Positions 24,401 to 34,477 are shown, counted from the stretch's first letter. The stretch is DNA of 64,000 bases from Alnus glutinosa (GCF_958979055.1 NC_084894.1:687001-751000); one strand, 5' to 3'. Made by a program: numbers and translations. The notes: generated by a model not told the origin, from the letters alone.

Positions 24401-26528
24401 CAATCATCAGTCTGTCACTAGATCAGATCACCCTGGTACTTGGTTGTACTCTGATATTGTAGTGACTGTTGATGGGTATCTGCTGAGGGATTGCAACAAC
24501 TCTGGTCAATGGTCATAATGAAATTGGATGAGGAGAATGCTAAATTACTACTTATTCCAAAATATTAAGCTGATATAAAAGAATAGATTTAATCATATAA
24601 TTGATATTCCAACACTCTTATCACGTGTGGGCTCAAACTCTCACCCCTTAATAAGTGTAACCTGACACATGAAATATTTAATTGAAATGTGAGGTAAATG
24701 ATAGAGATGATGTTCGAACTCAAGACCTTCGCTCTAATATCATGTTAAATCACCTCTTATCCAAAAATCTTAAGTTTATAGAAAATAATAGATTTAATCA
24801 TATAATTAATATTCTAACAAAGAAGCCAAGCGAAATGACCAATACTTAAAATACTTAAAAGATTATATTGTACATGGATATATCTGACCTCTTTGACCTC
24901 TATGACAGCCTGATGATCAAGCTTGTGTTGGCGAAGTGGGCCTCTTCCCTATATACATGGGAGCAACTGATAGATTGCTTAATGCTGATCATGAGAATGT
25001 TTACTTCAAGGGAATGCCAATGTACAAAGGAATGGTATGCTTATACCTGCCTATTTTAGAATACTTGCATACTTCTTTGTATGCCTAATTGTAATATCAT
25101 ATAAGATATATCAGATACAGACACATAGAACGAGATACCCATTTGAGAATATTTGTTGTTTCTTCCCCAGAAAGCAGCATCATTAGTGCCATTACCCTAT
25201 TGGGGACCAATTACCTAGACTATAAGATGCAGTTCCCTTTTATATGGATCTCTCGGTCTGCTAACTGGGTTATAAGTATCTTGAGACTGGGTGCATATGT
25301 GTTTGGGTTTTAAGGGACTCGAAATTGATTGTCTCCCATTTCTCTAGATAGCAGATGTAGAAGCATAATATATTCTGCTTGGTGAGTTATGTGATTGAAG
25401 GTGGCTTGCATCCTATTATAACTTGATACATGCTTTGACAGCGCCTCAGGAGACATGGGGATATCATTAAGAGAACTGTTGGAGGCTATTTGATTGTACA
25501 GGGCAGGGCTGACGACACCATGAACCTTGGAGGCATTAAGGTACCATGTTCACCAATCCCCTCATTTTTTATTTGATCTTCGACAATGACCCTGCTATAT
25601 GCTGTGGACTAACTGGTGGAAGACAAAGGTCTAAATTTTTATCAAACATGGGTTGCATTAAGTCAACTGGAAAGGAAGCCTTGACATTTGAATCTTGCCA
25701 AATAAGTTCTTGATATGTAGCACACTTAATCATACTTGAATTAGCTTCAACTAACTGAATCATCACCTTTTTCCTTTTTTTAAATTGGTATTTTTTAGAC
25801 AAATTTTTGAAATATTGAGAAACTTTGATATTTCTTGATATGCAGATAAGTTCCATTGAAATTGAGCGTGTGTGTGACCGTGCTGATGAAAGCATCTTGG
25901 AGACTGCTGCAGTAAGTGTTGCACCAGTATATGGTGGTCCAGAACAGTTGGTTATATTTGTAGTATTAAAGAAGGGGTTTAATGCTAAACCAGATGAGTT
26001 GAAGAGTAAATTCTCAAGAGCCATTCAAAGCAACCTCAACCCTTTGTTTAAGGTTTGACTCTTATGCCATTCTATTCAAATCCCTTACAATTAATTTTAA
26101 ATTTTACTATCACCTAATCATTCTTCTCGGTTAAATTCATACTTTAAATTTAAGAGTCACCTTTTGGACTTTTATGATTCAAATAATGTTGACAGAAAAT
26201 CAAAATTGTTTCATCTTTCCAAATTCTAATGAAACTGTGAATGCTATTATACTAGACTCACACCAGATGCTATGAACAGTTTCACCACTCATTTCAAATG
26301 ATATGTAGAAGAGAGGGAACTGATTTCAATTCTATGGCGGTTTCCCCAAATTGGCCTATATTATTTCATAAGTTATTGATCCAATTTCTCCAACTCCTTT
26401 TAACTGATTAACAGGTAAACAATGTTATGATTGCTCCAGAGTTTCCCAGAACAGCTTCTAACAAGTTACTGAGAAGGGTTCTTAGAGACCAAATTAAGCA
26501 TGAGATTCCAATATGGAGTAGAATTTAG
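11916..26528 (+). CDS. AAE17: Acyl-activating enzyme 17/18-like, copy 2 (complete, 14 exons)
   Basis: Complete ANL-superfamily ligase of the AAE17/18 group, probably a peroxisomal acyl-CoA synthetase with unknown substrate. Exons: 11916-12184, 19429-19558, 19678-19937, 20558-20759, 22517-22557, 22827-22955, 23086-23159, 23252-23472, 23953-24047, 24127-24343, 24909-25034, 25442-25540, 25846-26052, 26415-26528. Together 2184 nt, or 727 residues, close to the roughly 720-725 of the Arabidopsis proteins. The start is the first ATG after the GA repeat ([18 protein letters not shown]). Motifs: [44 protein letters not shown]10 lysine in [13 protein letters not shown]-terminal SRI (minor PTS1). Intron 1 is 7.2 kb and full of mobile DNA. 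Intron 4 holds a LINE and intron 10 a TRIM element; neither is in copy 1. All joins keep frame and no defect is visible. Confidence 0.92.
12221..12612 (+). repeat. Three-copy tandem repeat, unit about 131 bp
   Basis: Units begin at about 12221, 12352 and 12482, each with TATCNTCCTCTTTCACYGTT and ending near TTTGCAATGGTA. They differ by a few substitutions and small indels. The array starts 37 bp after the end of exon 1 of AAE copy 2, so it sits at the very beginning of intron 1. Confidence 0.85.
12732..13754. mobile_element. Non-autonomous hAT-type transposon carrying a captured BIG ARF-GEF exon (Pack-hAT-like)
   Basis: Terminal inverted repeats TAGGACTGAGCA (12732-12743) and TAGGGCTGAGCA (reverse strand, ending 13754) are flanked by an exact 8-bp direct repeat GTTGTAAT (12724-12731 and 13755-13762), the hAT signature. 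Both ends are very GC-rich (CCCCGCCCC blocks) in an otherwise AT-rich intron. The core is a host-gene fragment on the minus strand. There is no transposase. Inserted in intron 1 of AAE copy 2. Confidence 0.85.
12960..13432 (-). pseudogene. Captured 5' exon fragment of a BIG-type ARF guanine-nucleotide exchange factor
   Basis: From the ATG at 13,432 the minus strand reads [20 protein letters not shown] then [20 protein letters not shown]. After a frame change near 13,240 it continues [45 protein letters not shown] and KLIESVCK. I recognise this as the N-terminal (DCB) start of plant BIG2/BIG3, the brefeldin A-inhibited ARF-GEFs. Reading then runs on into non-homologous sequence after the KLIESVCK block, where the parent gene's intron would begin. 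About 150 codons are represented. It is out of frame at one point, lacks the Sec7 domain and cannot make a working GEF. The GC content of this piece is far above that of the surroundings. Confidence 0.82.
13763..14593. other. Intron 1 of AAE copy 2, unassigned part
   Basis: AT-rich sequence with no coding potential and no repeat that I can place, between the hAT element and the solo LTR. Confidence 0.5.
14599..19125 (-). mobile_element. Solo LTR, 4.5 kb, probable Ty3/Gypsy (Tekay/Del-like)
   Basis: On the minus strand the element starts TGTAACGTCTAAG (from 19,125) and ends TTTTTTCGCTGCA (14,599), giving TG...CA ends. A 5-bp direct repeat TACTA flanks it exactly (14594-14598 and 19126-19130). 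No internal retroelement domain lies between the ends, so it reads as a single LTR left by recombination. The 4527-bp length and the TGTAACG start suggest a Tekay/Del-type chromovirus, but the family is inferred from LTR form only. A MITE sits inside it (18370-18642). Age cannot be estimated from one LTR. Confidence 0.75.
18370..18642. mobile_element. hAT-like MITE nested in the solo LTR
   Basis: Ends GGCCTTGTTTGAAATCCCC and its near inverse GGGGATTTCAAACGGGGCC form terminal inverted repeats. The interior has the CATCACATCAAT / TTTTTCACTTTTT words shared with the elements at 32,521-32,782 and (inverted) 40,111-40,391. Target duplication not clear. Confidence 0.6.
20045..20073 (+). repeat. CT microsatellite in intron 3 of AAE copy 2
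   Basis: Perfect (CT)n run of about 28 bp, ending in CTCGCTGG. Confidence 0.8.
21456..22159 (-). mobile_element. 5'-truncated LINE fragment with zf-RVT domain, in intron 4 of AAE copy 2
   Basis: A poly-T run at 21,454-21,485 marks the 3' tail of a minus-strand element. Reading in reverse gives [51 protein letters not shown] and [17 protein letters not shown], the zinc-binding end of an L1-type ORF2. The pieces are in different frames, so at least two frame changes have occurred. A probable 8-bp duplication AGTTAATT lies at 21448-21455 and 22160-22167. The matching intron in AAE copy 1 lacks it. Confidence 0.82.
24538..24819 (-). mobile_element. TRIM element in intron 10 of AAE copy 2
   Basis: Two 77-bp terminal direct repeats (24538-24614 and 24743-24819) with TG...CA ends flank a 128-bp spacer. 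Beside the right repeat the minus strand reads TGATATTAGAGCG, close to the usual TGGTATCAGAGC primer-binding site. The matching intron in AAE copy 1 has the unoccupied site (GGAGGAGCCAAG context), so insertion came after the gene duplication. It shares its plan and LTR length with 57994-58281. It encodes nothing. Confidence 0.78.
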
Positions 26529-27240
26529 CGGCGAAATTGTCATTGGAGCATCAAATCTCAGCAATCCATTCATGTGAGGTTCCTTTTGAGATGCTTGAAC
26601 TGAAGTATGTACACACAAAAAAGAAGTGGTTGATAAACATGACACGTCGAGAGAAAAAAATCCTTGATGGCATTGTTTTTGTTGTTAATAAATCAGGAGT
26701 CTATATGATGATATACTATAATGTTAGGTTCATATAGTCGCAGATTGTGAGTTGTAACTGGCTTCAATATAACCTATTGGCAAATGAAGTAACTGGCTGA
26801 CAACATAGAGTGAACTAAATATCTTTATTTTATCACAAGCAACACAATTAAACAATTACAATATTACTGTCTTGTGGTAGGCTTGGCCTGCATCCGATCT
26901 TATATCACAATCTCATGGCTCGAAGCTTGGTTCTTGCTTATCACTGATTGTTTTCCCCCTCAGAGGATGCTGTTGGTAGCTCCTCATTTAATTACATATT
27001 GGTGGTTTCATTGGCAAGGCTGATTTCTAATTAGCAGGAAAATTTTGAATTAGATATGGAGTCACGACGATCAAGACATATCAGGTAGTAATCATTGTTT
27101 CTTGTATGAGGAGTTTAAATCAGTTTTGCTGGATTGAGGGGTTAAATCACCCTTATCCCAATGAAGTGTCGATTTAAGGTTCAAACTTAGTATTTCAGTT
27201 CCGATACCATGAGAGTTTGGCACAAATGAGGTTGAAGTAA
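26529..27240. other. 3' flank of AAE copy 2
   Basis: Probable 3' untranslated region followed by unassigned sequence. Short open frames here have no recognisable content. Confidence 0.45.
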
Positions 27241-27253
27241 ATCAGCCTTGAAC

Positions 27254-27571
27254 CTACCACTGAGGGTGATGGTCTAGTGGTAAAAGCTTAGGAGGCTAGG
27301 TAGTAAAGGGATCGAGTTTCGAGGGCGACGGTGTGACGTTTCTTGTTCCTTTGATGGTCCTACTCATGATCAACTCTCAATAGGGCTGGGATTAAGTTAT
27401 GGCTCAATCGGCTTGAATGAGGGCCTACGGATCCCTCACCTTGGTGGGTCTATTTAGGCCTCTCCAATCATAGGTTCCTCAGCAGATAAGAGGCTATGAT
27501 GGTCAGGCCCAAGTAGGGTTGCCACGACCTATCTTCCCTCTCCTACCCTTTTTTTAATAGAATATATACAT
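27254..27571 (+). mobile_element. tRNA-derived SINE
   Basis: Box A-like TGGTCTAGTGGTAAAAGC (about 27272) and box B-like GGATCGAGTTTCGAG (about 27310) are followed by a roughly 230-bp body ending in a T run. It is flanked by 13-bp direct repeats ATCAGCCTTGAAC (27241-27253) and ATCAGGCTTGAAC (27572-27584), one mismatch. Box spacing and T-rich 3' end fit plant SINEs. Family not assigned. Confidence 0.62.
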
Positions 27572-27950
27572 ATCAGGCTTGAACTTTATTGAACCCATTC
27601 GGAGAAATCTTTGTAGTTTCATCATTCTTTCATGTTGAGTCTCTTCGTTAGGGCATCTAGATGGCTGCATAACAACAAGCTCAAAACTGTGCACTGTGCA
27701 GGGATTCCATTGATTCATTTTTAAAAGAAAACTATTATAATTAGTGCATAGAAACAGTAAACACATTTATTCGAATTACAAACGTACAAACATTGTATGG
27801 TCCATGTATCTTAAAAAAGAAGAATCAAGGCGAAACCACCTTTTTAGCAAAGAAAAACCCTCCGGTCCTTCCAGACTCGGTGGTTTTTCATCACAATTAT
27901 TTTAATTGCAACAGAACAACCTCGGAAAAAAAAAAAAAAAAAAAAAAACA

Positions 27951-29806
27951 TCATATTTTTGCAAATTCAACTGTGTTCTTCCCATCATGAGCCTTCCTGA
28001 AAAAATGTTTGACATAATCTGAATACAGAACTTGCTTATATGCTGCTTCCTCCCCTCCCTCGAGAACTTCAGGGAAAGGACCAATCATGTCACATGGCCT
28101 GGGGTTCACGAAAATGGGAACTGAAATCCTGTTCCTGCTCCCATTGGCAACCACACGGTGCTCAATGCTCTTGTATCGACCGTTGCTCATTATTTGCAGA
28201 GCATCACCGACATTGATCACAAGGGACCCACTTACAGGTGGAACATGGATCCACCTGTCGTTGTCTCCTCGCACATAAAGTCCACCAATGTCGTCTTGAA
28301 GGAGGATGGTGAGAGTTGAGACATCAGAATGACGTCCTACTCCCACTGTGAGCTCAGGGTTAGGACAAGTGGGATAGTAGTTAAGGTTAATCCTCTTTGA
28401 ACCCATTAACAGTGATTCTTTCATTTCATCAATTTCTTTCACATTTAATCTCTTCATTAGCGCCTCTAATAGCCGTTTGATAACAACTTCAGAACTCTTC
28501 ATGTACTCAAGCACTTGATCCCTGAAAGTAAGCAATAATTAGTCCGCAGCAACTATATACATGCATAAATACAATTAACCTAACAAAATATGCATGCATG
28601 CATGCATCTATAGAGATATTCATAGTTTGTAATACCATTTCTTAGAGGCCCACTCAAGCCCGGTAAGTCAGCCCCACCCGAGGGAACCACTAACCGATAA
28701 TACTCTGACTGCCAGTCATTTGTCCAAGGATACGTGATAAGAGAACCATAGAAGGAAGGGTATTCCCCTTTAATGGTCTTACCTATTTAGACTTGGCTCA
28801 ATAAGGAAATGATCCGTTAGAATACCCTTAAGAAAAGCTATTCATGAGAATATACAACCTCTATGTTGGACACTTGACCTCTTGCATGTTCTTGTCATAT
28901 TAAACTTATTTATCATAATTAACAAGGACAATCTTATAAATAAAGGTGACAGACCCTATTATGAAATATGCACACTTTCCTTTCTCACTCTGTTGTTTAA
29001 CAAATTCTCTCTTCTAAACACCTTGCTGACTTAAAATTAGGCATCAGAGTGTTCTCTACCCAGTGAGTCATGCATCATTGTTTGTTTTTTTGTCTTTGAC
29101 CTCATGATTAGACCACCTAATTAAATGCGATCAACTGTACGAGCAATATGTAATTGTATATGCATGTATTTATGCTATGTTTGTAAAAAAATTGAAAATA
29201 ATAATAAATAAAAAATCTATTTTTTTCAATAGATCGATCTATGTTATATATTTGATGTGTAAACAAAATGTGCAAAGTTATATAAATTAAACTCTGTTAC
29301 CGGCACACAGGAGGCCACAATGCAGAGGCCTCATCCTCTGAAACATAGAAGAGGCTCAGGTAATCTTTCCATTCAAGAGCCTTCTCTGCTTCAGGAGTAA
29401 AGCTTGTGCCAAACCGCACATTTTTGGAAGGTGAATTCTCTTTTAAAAACCTCCTCTTCTCCTCAGCTGGCAACCCAAAGAACCTATGCGTTGCCTCCTT
29501 CACACTCTCGAGCACTTCAATGGGCACTCCATGGTTAGTAATCTGAAAGAAACCCCACTTCTCTGCTGCATTGCAGATTGATTCTGCCACGTTTGGGTCG
29601 TCCCAGCTTGACATGTCGATGATGGGTATAGACTGTTGGGGCATGATTTGGCTCGCACTGATCCTTTCTTCTAGGGGTTGGATATATTGCTTAGGAAGGC
29701 TTTTGAGACCCATTTCGGAGAGACCCTTTACTCCATTGCCTTCGCTTATGATAAAGTCAGTGATTTCTGAGGAGTCGGTGATTGGTGCAGAAATTGTTGG
29801 AGCCAT
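27951..29806 (-). CDS. F6'H1: Feruloyl-CoA 6'-hydroxylase-like 2-oxoglutarate/Fe(II) dioxygenase
   Basis: Two exons on the minus strand, 29806-29301 and 28521-27951, give 358 residues (Arabidopsis F6'H1 has about 361). The N-terminal DIOX_N region includes [16 protein letters not shown] and [12 protein letters not shown]. The 2OG-Fe(II) domain carries the iron ligands His and Asp in [10 protein letters not shown] and the distal His in [10 protein letters not shown], with the 2-oxoglutarate-binding Arg in NRISVP. The family ortho-hydroxylates feruloyl-CoA, the branch step to scopoletin and other coumarins, in the cytosol; they serve in defence and iron uptake. Residue patterns such as [17 protein letters not shown] are typical of this clade, but para-coumaroyl-CoA 2'-hydroxylases are close relatives, so substrate range is inference. 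The 779-bp intron (28522-29300) contains an LTR fragment. Confidence 0.88.
28640..29085 (+). mobile_element. LTR fragment (Gypsy Tat/Athila-like) in the F6'H intron
   Basis: Contains a TATA-like CTTATAAATAAAGG (about 28933), then CTTTCTCACTCTGTTG and CTGACTTAAAATTAGGCATC close to its end, a layout seen in LTRs of Tat/Athila-type elements. No coding part. Ends uncertain; a fossil fragment. Confidence 0.4.
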
Positions 29807-29879
29807 TTTGTATGGCTTGAAAAAAGAGAAGACGGGAGATATATGTTTGGTGGAGCAATTTGTATGGCGTCAATAGCTA

Positions 29880-29887
29880 TATTTATA
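29880..29887 (-). promoter_or_regulatory. TATA box of the F6'H-like gene
   Basis: TATAAATA on the minus strand, 74 bp upstream of the ATG at 29,806. Distance and sequence fit a plant TATA box with a leader of about 40 nt. Confidence 0.6.
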
Positions 29888-30122
29888 AAGCACTATCTTA
29901 TCTTCTGTGCTTCACCAACTCACATGGCAATCTGCAGGCCTTGTTAATCTTTGGTCAGGCACTGAATCACTGATCAAAGCTAATTAATGCTCTAGTGAAT
30001 TTTGTTGTGTTTTATTTGTTTTTAAAGGTAGTTTCGTAATATTTTGCTATTAGGATTAGGTTTTAATCATTGCAGCCTATAAAAAAGGCATGCTTGGACT
30101 TGTTTTTCTTCATTTTTTTGTT

Positions 30123-30160
<38 letters not shown>

Positions 30161-30730
30161 CTCTCTCTCTTTGAGTGTTTTCGATCTCCATATATCATGG
30201 CCTAATTGGAAAACTCATTAAAAATGTTTGGTTGCTCGCTTCATGCTTCTTGCGCTTCATATTTAGAGAGATCACATCATCAGCTTATTAGTGGAAAAAT
30301 ATAAAAATAAATAAATTGTGTAAGCCACCAACCCCAATGGAGTGGTTTCTCGTGTTAATTCGGGCCTATTTATTCAGACAGGTATCTGGACACCGTAAGC
30401 GTCACTTTTTGAGCTATTCGACTATCTTTGTGAGTAGAAACACTGATTTAATAGTTGTCATTTCTCTTTTGATAGCTCCACTTATTTATAGTACCAAAAC
30501 ATTTTAATTCAGTTTAAAAGTCATCCTCTCTTTGATTCAACCACAAAATCGTTAGTAAGAAAAAGTCTTCAATAACTTATATACAAATAATTAAGATTAT
30601 ACTTAAGTCATGTAGAATACTTACAATGATACCATTAAAGATATAAGTTGATCCCTTACAGCAGCATTCATCCAAAATCATTGTTATGTTGTGTCATCTT
30701 TGTTTCTGGTCACCATTAGATTTTGGTCCT
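29888..30730. other. Upstream region of the F6'H-like gene
   Basis: Contains a perfect (TA)n microsatellite at about 30,127-30,158 followed by a CT run. Otherwise AT-rich with no gene. Confidence 0.5.
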
Positions 30731-31665
30731 CCTGCGTATGGGTATTGAATATTTCGAATATGAATAATATTCTGAATCTGTTTGTGAATTTCAAGGTAAT
30801 GAAAATGTGTTTGGATGTTGAATAAAATTCAGTTTCTTTTTGAATATGTGTTTGGGTGTTGAATTTTGAGATTGGAAAAAAGTATTTTTTTAATGATAAA
30901 AAGTGATTAGAAATGATTGGATTGTATGAAAAGTTGTGTATAATGATTGGTGTTATAAAAATAAGTGTTAAATTTTTGAAAAATAATTAAAACTAATAAA
31001 AAAAACTAAACAAAATAATTAAAACCAATAATAAATAAATAAATAACTATAAAAAATAACAAAACTAATAATAAAAAAAACTGTTAAAAAAATTAAAATT
31101 AAAAACTAAAAAAAACTAAACTTTTATTTTTATTTTTATTTTTGAGAAAATAAAATAAAATACAGTGTTTTGGGGTGGCCGCGCGCCACCCCCGACCCCC
31201 CAAGGATGGCTTTCGGGCCACCCCGAAATCCACTTGGGGTGGCCCAAAAGCCACCCTTAGGGCTGAGGGGGTGGCGCGCGACCACCCCCGACCCCTGGGG
31301 TGGACGCAAGCCACCCCCAGAGGTGGCACCGGCCACTCTGGGGGTGGCTTTTGGCCACCCCATTTTCCTATTTTTCTTTTTTAACAAAAAAAAAATAAAT
31401 AATTTAGTTTAGTATACTTTTTATTTTTATTTTTTAAAAATATATATTACAAGTCTCAAAATGGACTGCCTTTCAGAGTTGCATTTAATGCTATCCACCT
31501 CAAAAGCCACGCCTTTTCTACTATCACTTCACCTTGAAATCCAAACCGCATTTAAACCATATTCAAACGACTTTCGGATTTTATTCCTCATGGATCTGGG
31601 TTCCGGGTTTTCGAATAAAAACCCGGTTCGAATATTGAAAATTATTCCAACCAAACGCACCGTAC
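30731..31665. mobile_element. Probable non-autonomous DNA transposon with a GC-rich mirrored core
   Basis: Weakly matching inverted ends: left TGCGTATGGGTATTGAATAT against right (reverse strand) TGCGTTTGGTTGGAATAATT. The core at 31,172-31,362 is GC-rich and made of GGGGTGG / CCACCCC words in both orientations, so all frames stay open on both strands. Similar GC palindromes lie inside the element at 6982-7660. No target duplication found. Confidence 0.4.
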
Positions 31666-32520
31666 TATTAGGCATCAGCCACTTATCCACATCCCTATCT
31701 ATAAATACCAATTATAATAAGAGGATGATATGGATATGGTCTCCTCCTTCCAGTTTGTTCCAAGCTAATCAATGTTGTTTAATTCATGAACTTTGCTTTT
31801 GAAAACAATCCAAAAGAATATATATTTGTGAACTTTTATTGGAAAATTAGATAAATTATATTTAAATGACGCGTAAAGAAGCAACAATTAATAATGGAGT
31901 ACTGCTACTAGTTTTCACATCCATTTCACACTTGCTATGTTTTATGTTTTAAGTAGCTTTTATGTCGGACCATTTTTTAGAAAATAAATAAATAAATAAT
32001 GTTAAATACTATATTTTCATCACACCTTCATCCCACTGGACTATAAGAACTAATAATAATTTAAAGAGAGATAAAGGCAAGAGGAGAAACATAGATTTTA
32101 GGTGGTTCGGCCTATGGTCTATGTCCACACTTCAAAGCCTTTTCTTGATTATATATTTTCTTGATATATTTGATTGTATACAAGACGCTATATATAGATA
32201 AATAATATGAACGTTATAAGTCTCTTCTATTTCTACATTAAGAACAATAAATCTAATTTATAATTTTATAATTCTTGTTTCTTGAGTGCTTGTGTAACTC
32301 GTCTTAATATAGACTAATATAGTAGTGCCCGATAGCGCGCACTTAGACTAGCCATTGTAAAAAAATTAAATGGCTGATGTGATCTGCCACGTCAACCCAA
32401 TAGGATATGGTAAAATGTGAGTATAATATATTAATATGTAGCATTTCTTTAAATAAATTTTTTTTAAAAAAAAATCACTTAAAACATGTGACCTCATCAT
32501 GCGTCCCGTAAAAGTATAAC
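31666..32520. other. Intergenic, unassigned
   Basis: AT-rich. A segment at about 32,095-32,140 (GGTGGTTCGGCCTATGGTCT) resembles the leader of a common plant repeat but cannot be placed. No gene. Confidence 0.4.
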
Positions 32521-32782
32521 GAGCTTGTTTGGTAAATCATCCACAAAATTTTCATTTTCATTTTACTTCTCCCAAAAATATCAAATCAAAAACATTCTTA
32601 CTTTTTTACACTTTTTACATCACATCAATAATTTTTTATTATTATTCAATCAAAAAAACCCACTACAAAACAAAACTTTTTCACTTTTTTATAAAACATT
32701 CTCAAATTTTCTATCACATCAATCATTTCTTACTACTATTCAAATAAATATTCTAATTCACAAACACTTACCAAACAAGCCC
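32521..32782. mobile_element. hAT-like MITE
   Basis: Terminal inverted repeats GAGCTTGTTTGGTAA and TTACCAAACAAGCCC. The interior (TTTTACTTCTCCCAAAAATA, ACATCACATCAATAA) matches the MITE at 18,370-18,642. It ends about 105 bp before the start codon of the microprotein gene. Confidence 0.65.
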
Positions 32783-32888
32783 GTTCTATTTATTCTTGGA
32801 CTAAGACCCGTTTTTGACTCTGTTTTGGTCGGGCGAATTAGCTTTATTTGTGTCTTCTTCTTTTGGTTGTGCGCGGGTGGTGTTTAGA

Positions 32889-33304
32889 ATGATGAATCAG
32901 AAATTTGGAGGGGGGAAACAACCCACGGGGACTCCATCGTTGGCCTGGTCCTGCGTGGTTGTCGTCGTCTCGCTCCTCGCTGGCGCATCCGTTGTCCACA
33001 ACACATACAAACCTGATCTTGTAATCCCCTCTCTCTCTCTTTCATGACTTCATTGATTCAAACTTGACTCATTATCAGTATGTTATAGTGCTTCGAATTT
33101 TGCGGGAAGTTAATGGGCATGACATGTTTGATAAAATGTCCAAAAGACTATGCGGTAACCCTTTTTGATAAAATGTTATATGCACTACGGCTATCTTCGT
33201 AGCTAGATCTTGACATGCCTTTTTTCTACAACTACTGCGTGCAGACGTTGCCTCCAGCGGAGAGTGTTGATGGGGCTAAGGTGAAACAACCTGAGAAAGA
33301 ATGA
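32889..33304 (+). CDS. Brawnin/UQCC6-like single-pass membrane microprotein
   Basis: Two exons, 32889-33020 and 33245-33304, with GT-AG junctions, give 63 residues: a short polar N-terminus with QPTGTPSLAW, one hydrophobic helix (about 18-33, SCVVVVVSLLAGASVV), then HNTYKPDLTLPPAE and a charged tail. The pattern SLLA...G-A-x-VVH-xx-Y-x-PDL-T-x-P matches animal Brawnin (UQCC6, DUF4516), an inner-mitochondrial-membrane microprotein needed to assemble respiratory complex III. The assignment rests on that motif, the length and the single helix; function in plants is inference. Two adjacent ATGs (32889 and 32892) could start it; the first is used. The upstream frame is open from 32,814, but that extension has no resemblance to the family. 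Confidence 0.65.
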
Positions 33305-33743
33305 AATATTATTACATTAAGGTTTGGTTCTTCATAATTTGAAGAAAAATGCTGTTTAAAATATCAGATGTGGTAGGCACCATATATGGATTATGACAAA
33401 TGGCATCTAATGGAGCAGACAATTTATGTAATGGAAAAACCGAACCTTTAAATTTCTTCTTATATATGCTTATGTTTGTATGTGTTCCTTAGACTAAATA
33501 AATTTTATATTTACCTTTGACTTCATTGTGTTTTCCCATTGAGTGTTATCATTTTAAAGATTTGTGTATAAAATTGTATCATTTGGGTTTTCTGATTCGC
33601 TTGTGCAAATATAGATAAAAGTATATAGGTTAAAAATACATATCCTGATATATCTTGTAGTGTTCTAACAGAGTAATGCTCGAAGCTGCTCATGTGTCCC
33701 TCTAAAAATAATGTGACTATCAAAATTATCATTTGATATATGA
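33305..33743. other. 3' flank of the microprotein gene
   Basis: Probable 3' untranslated region and unassigned AT-rich DNA. No gene. Confidence 0.4.
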
Positions 33744-34477
33744 TAGATCACCACTGAATTTTGATCGGATTGTAATTTTAAAAGTTACATTATTTTTAGT
33801 GGGACACGAGAGGGACTTCTAGATTTACTTATTCTAACATCATGGGGAACTTAAGGAAGGCCTTGGAGGGACAATTTTTAGATTAATTTCTTTTTCTAGA
33901 TGATTAATTTCAACAACTTAAGGAAATATTGGGACTGAACATGGATACAACTTTGAAAAAGATTCTTTGTAATAATCTCATAAGCTACAAGGCTGAAATT
34001 CCAAGCTCAAAGACAAAAGGATTGGAATCTTCTAATCACTAGCACTGGACAAGGATCTCCGGTAATTTGTTGTTCAAATCACCATGTGTGATAGATCACT
34101 ATTGAATTTTGATCAAATTGTGATTTTAAAAGCCACATCATTTTTAGTGGGACACGAGAAACTTCTAAATTTACTTATTTTAACATCATGGGGAAATTAG
34201 GAAAAGCCTTGGAGGGACAATTTTTAGATTAATTTCTTTTTGTAGATGATGAATTTCAACAACTTAAAAGGAAGTATTTGGACTGAACATGGATACAACT
34301 TTGAAAAAGATTCTTTGTAATAATAATTAAACCAGATTTTTCAAAAGAGACGACTTTTTTGAAAGCGATTGTGGAAGAAACATCTCATAAGCTACAGAGC
34401 TGAGATTTTAAGCTCAGAGGCAAAATGATTGGTATCTTCTATTCACTAGCACTGTACAAGGATCTCCGGTAATTTGA
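33744..34477 (+). repeat. Two diverged tandem copies of a roughly 330-390 bp unit
   Basis: Copies at about 33744-34072 and 34091-34477 share long blocks: GATAGATCACYAYTGAATTT, TTTTTAGTGGGACACGAGA, GGACTGAACATGGATACAAC and CAAGGATCTCCGGTAATTTG. The second copy carries about 60 extra bases near 34,325-34,385. No coding potential; origin unknown. Confidence 0.8.

Noticed and set aside
31099-31412. Overlapping open frames on both strands
   Set aside because: All come from the GC-rich mirrored repeat core; composition explains the lack of stops.
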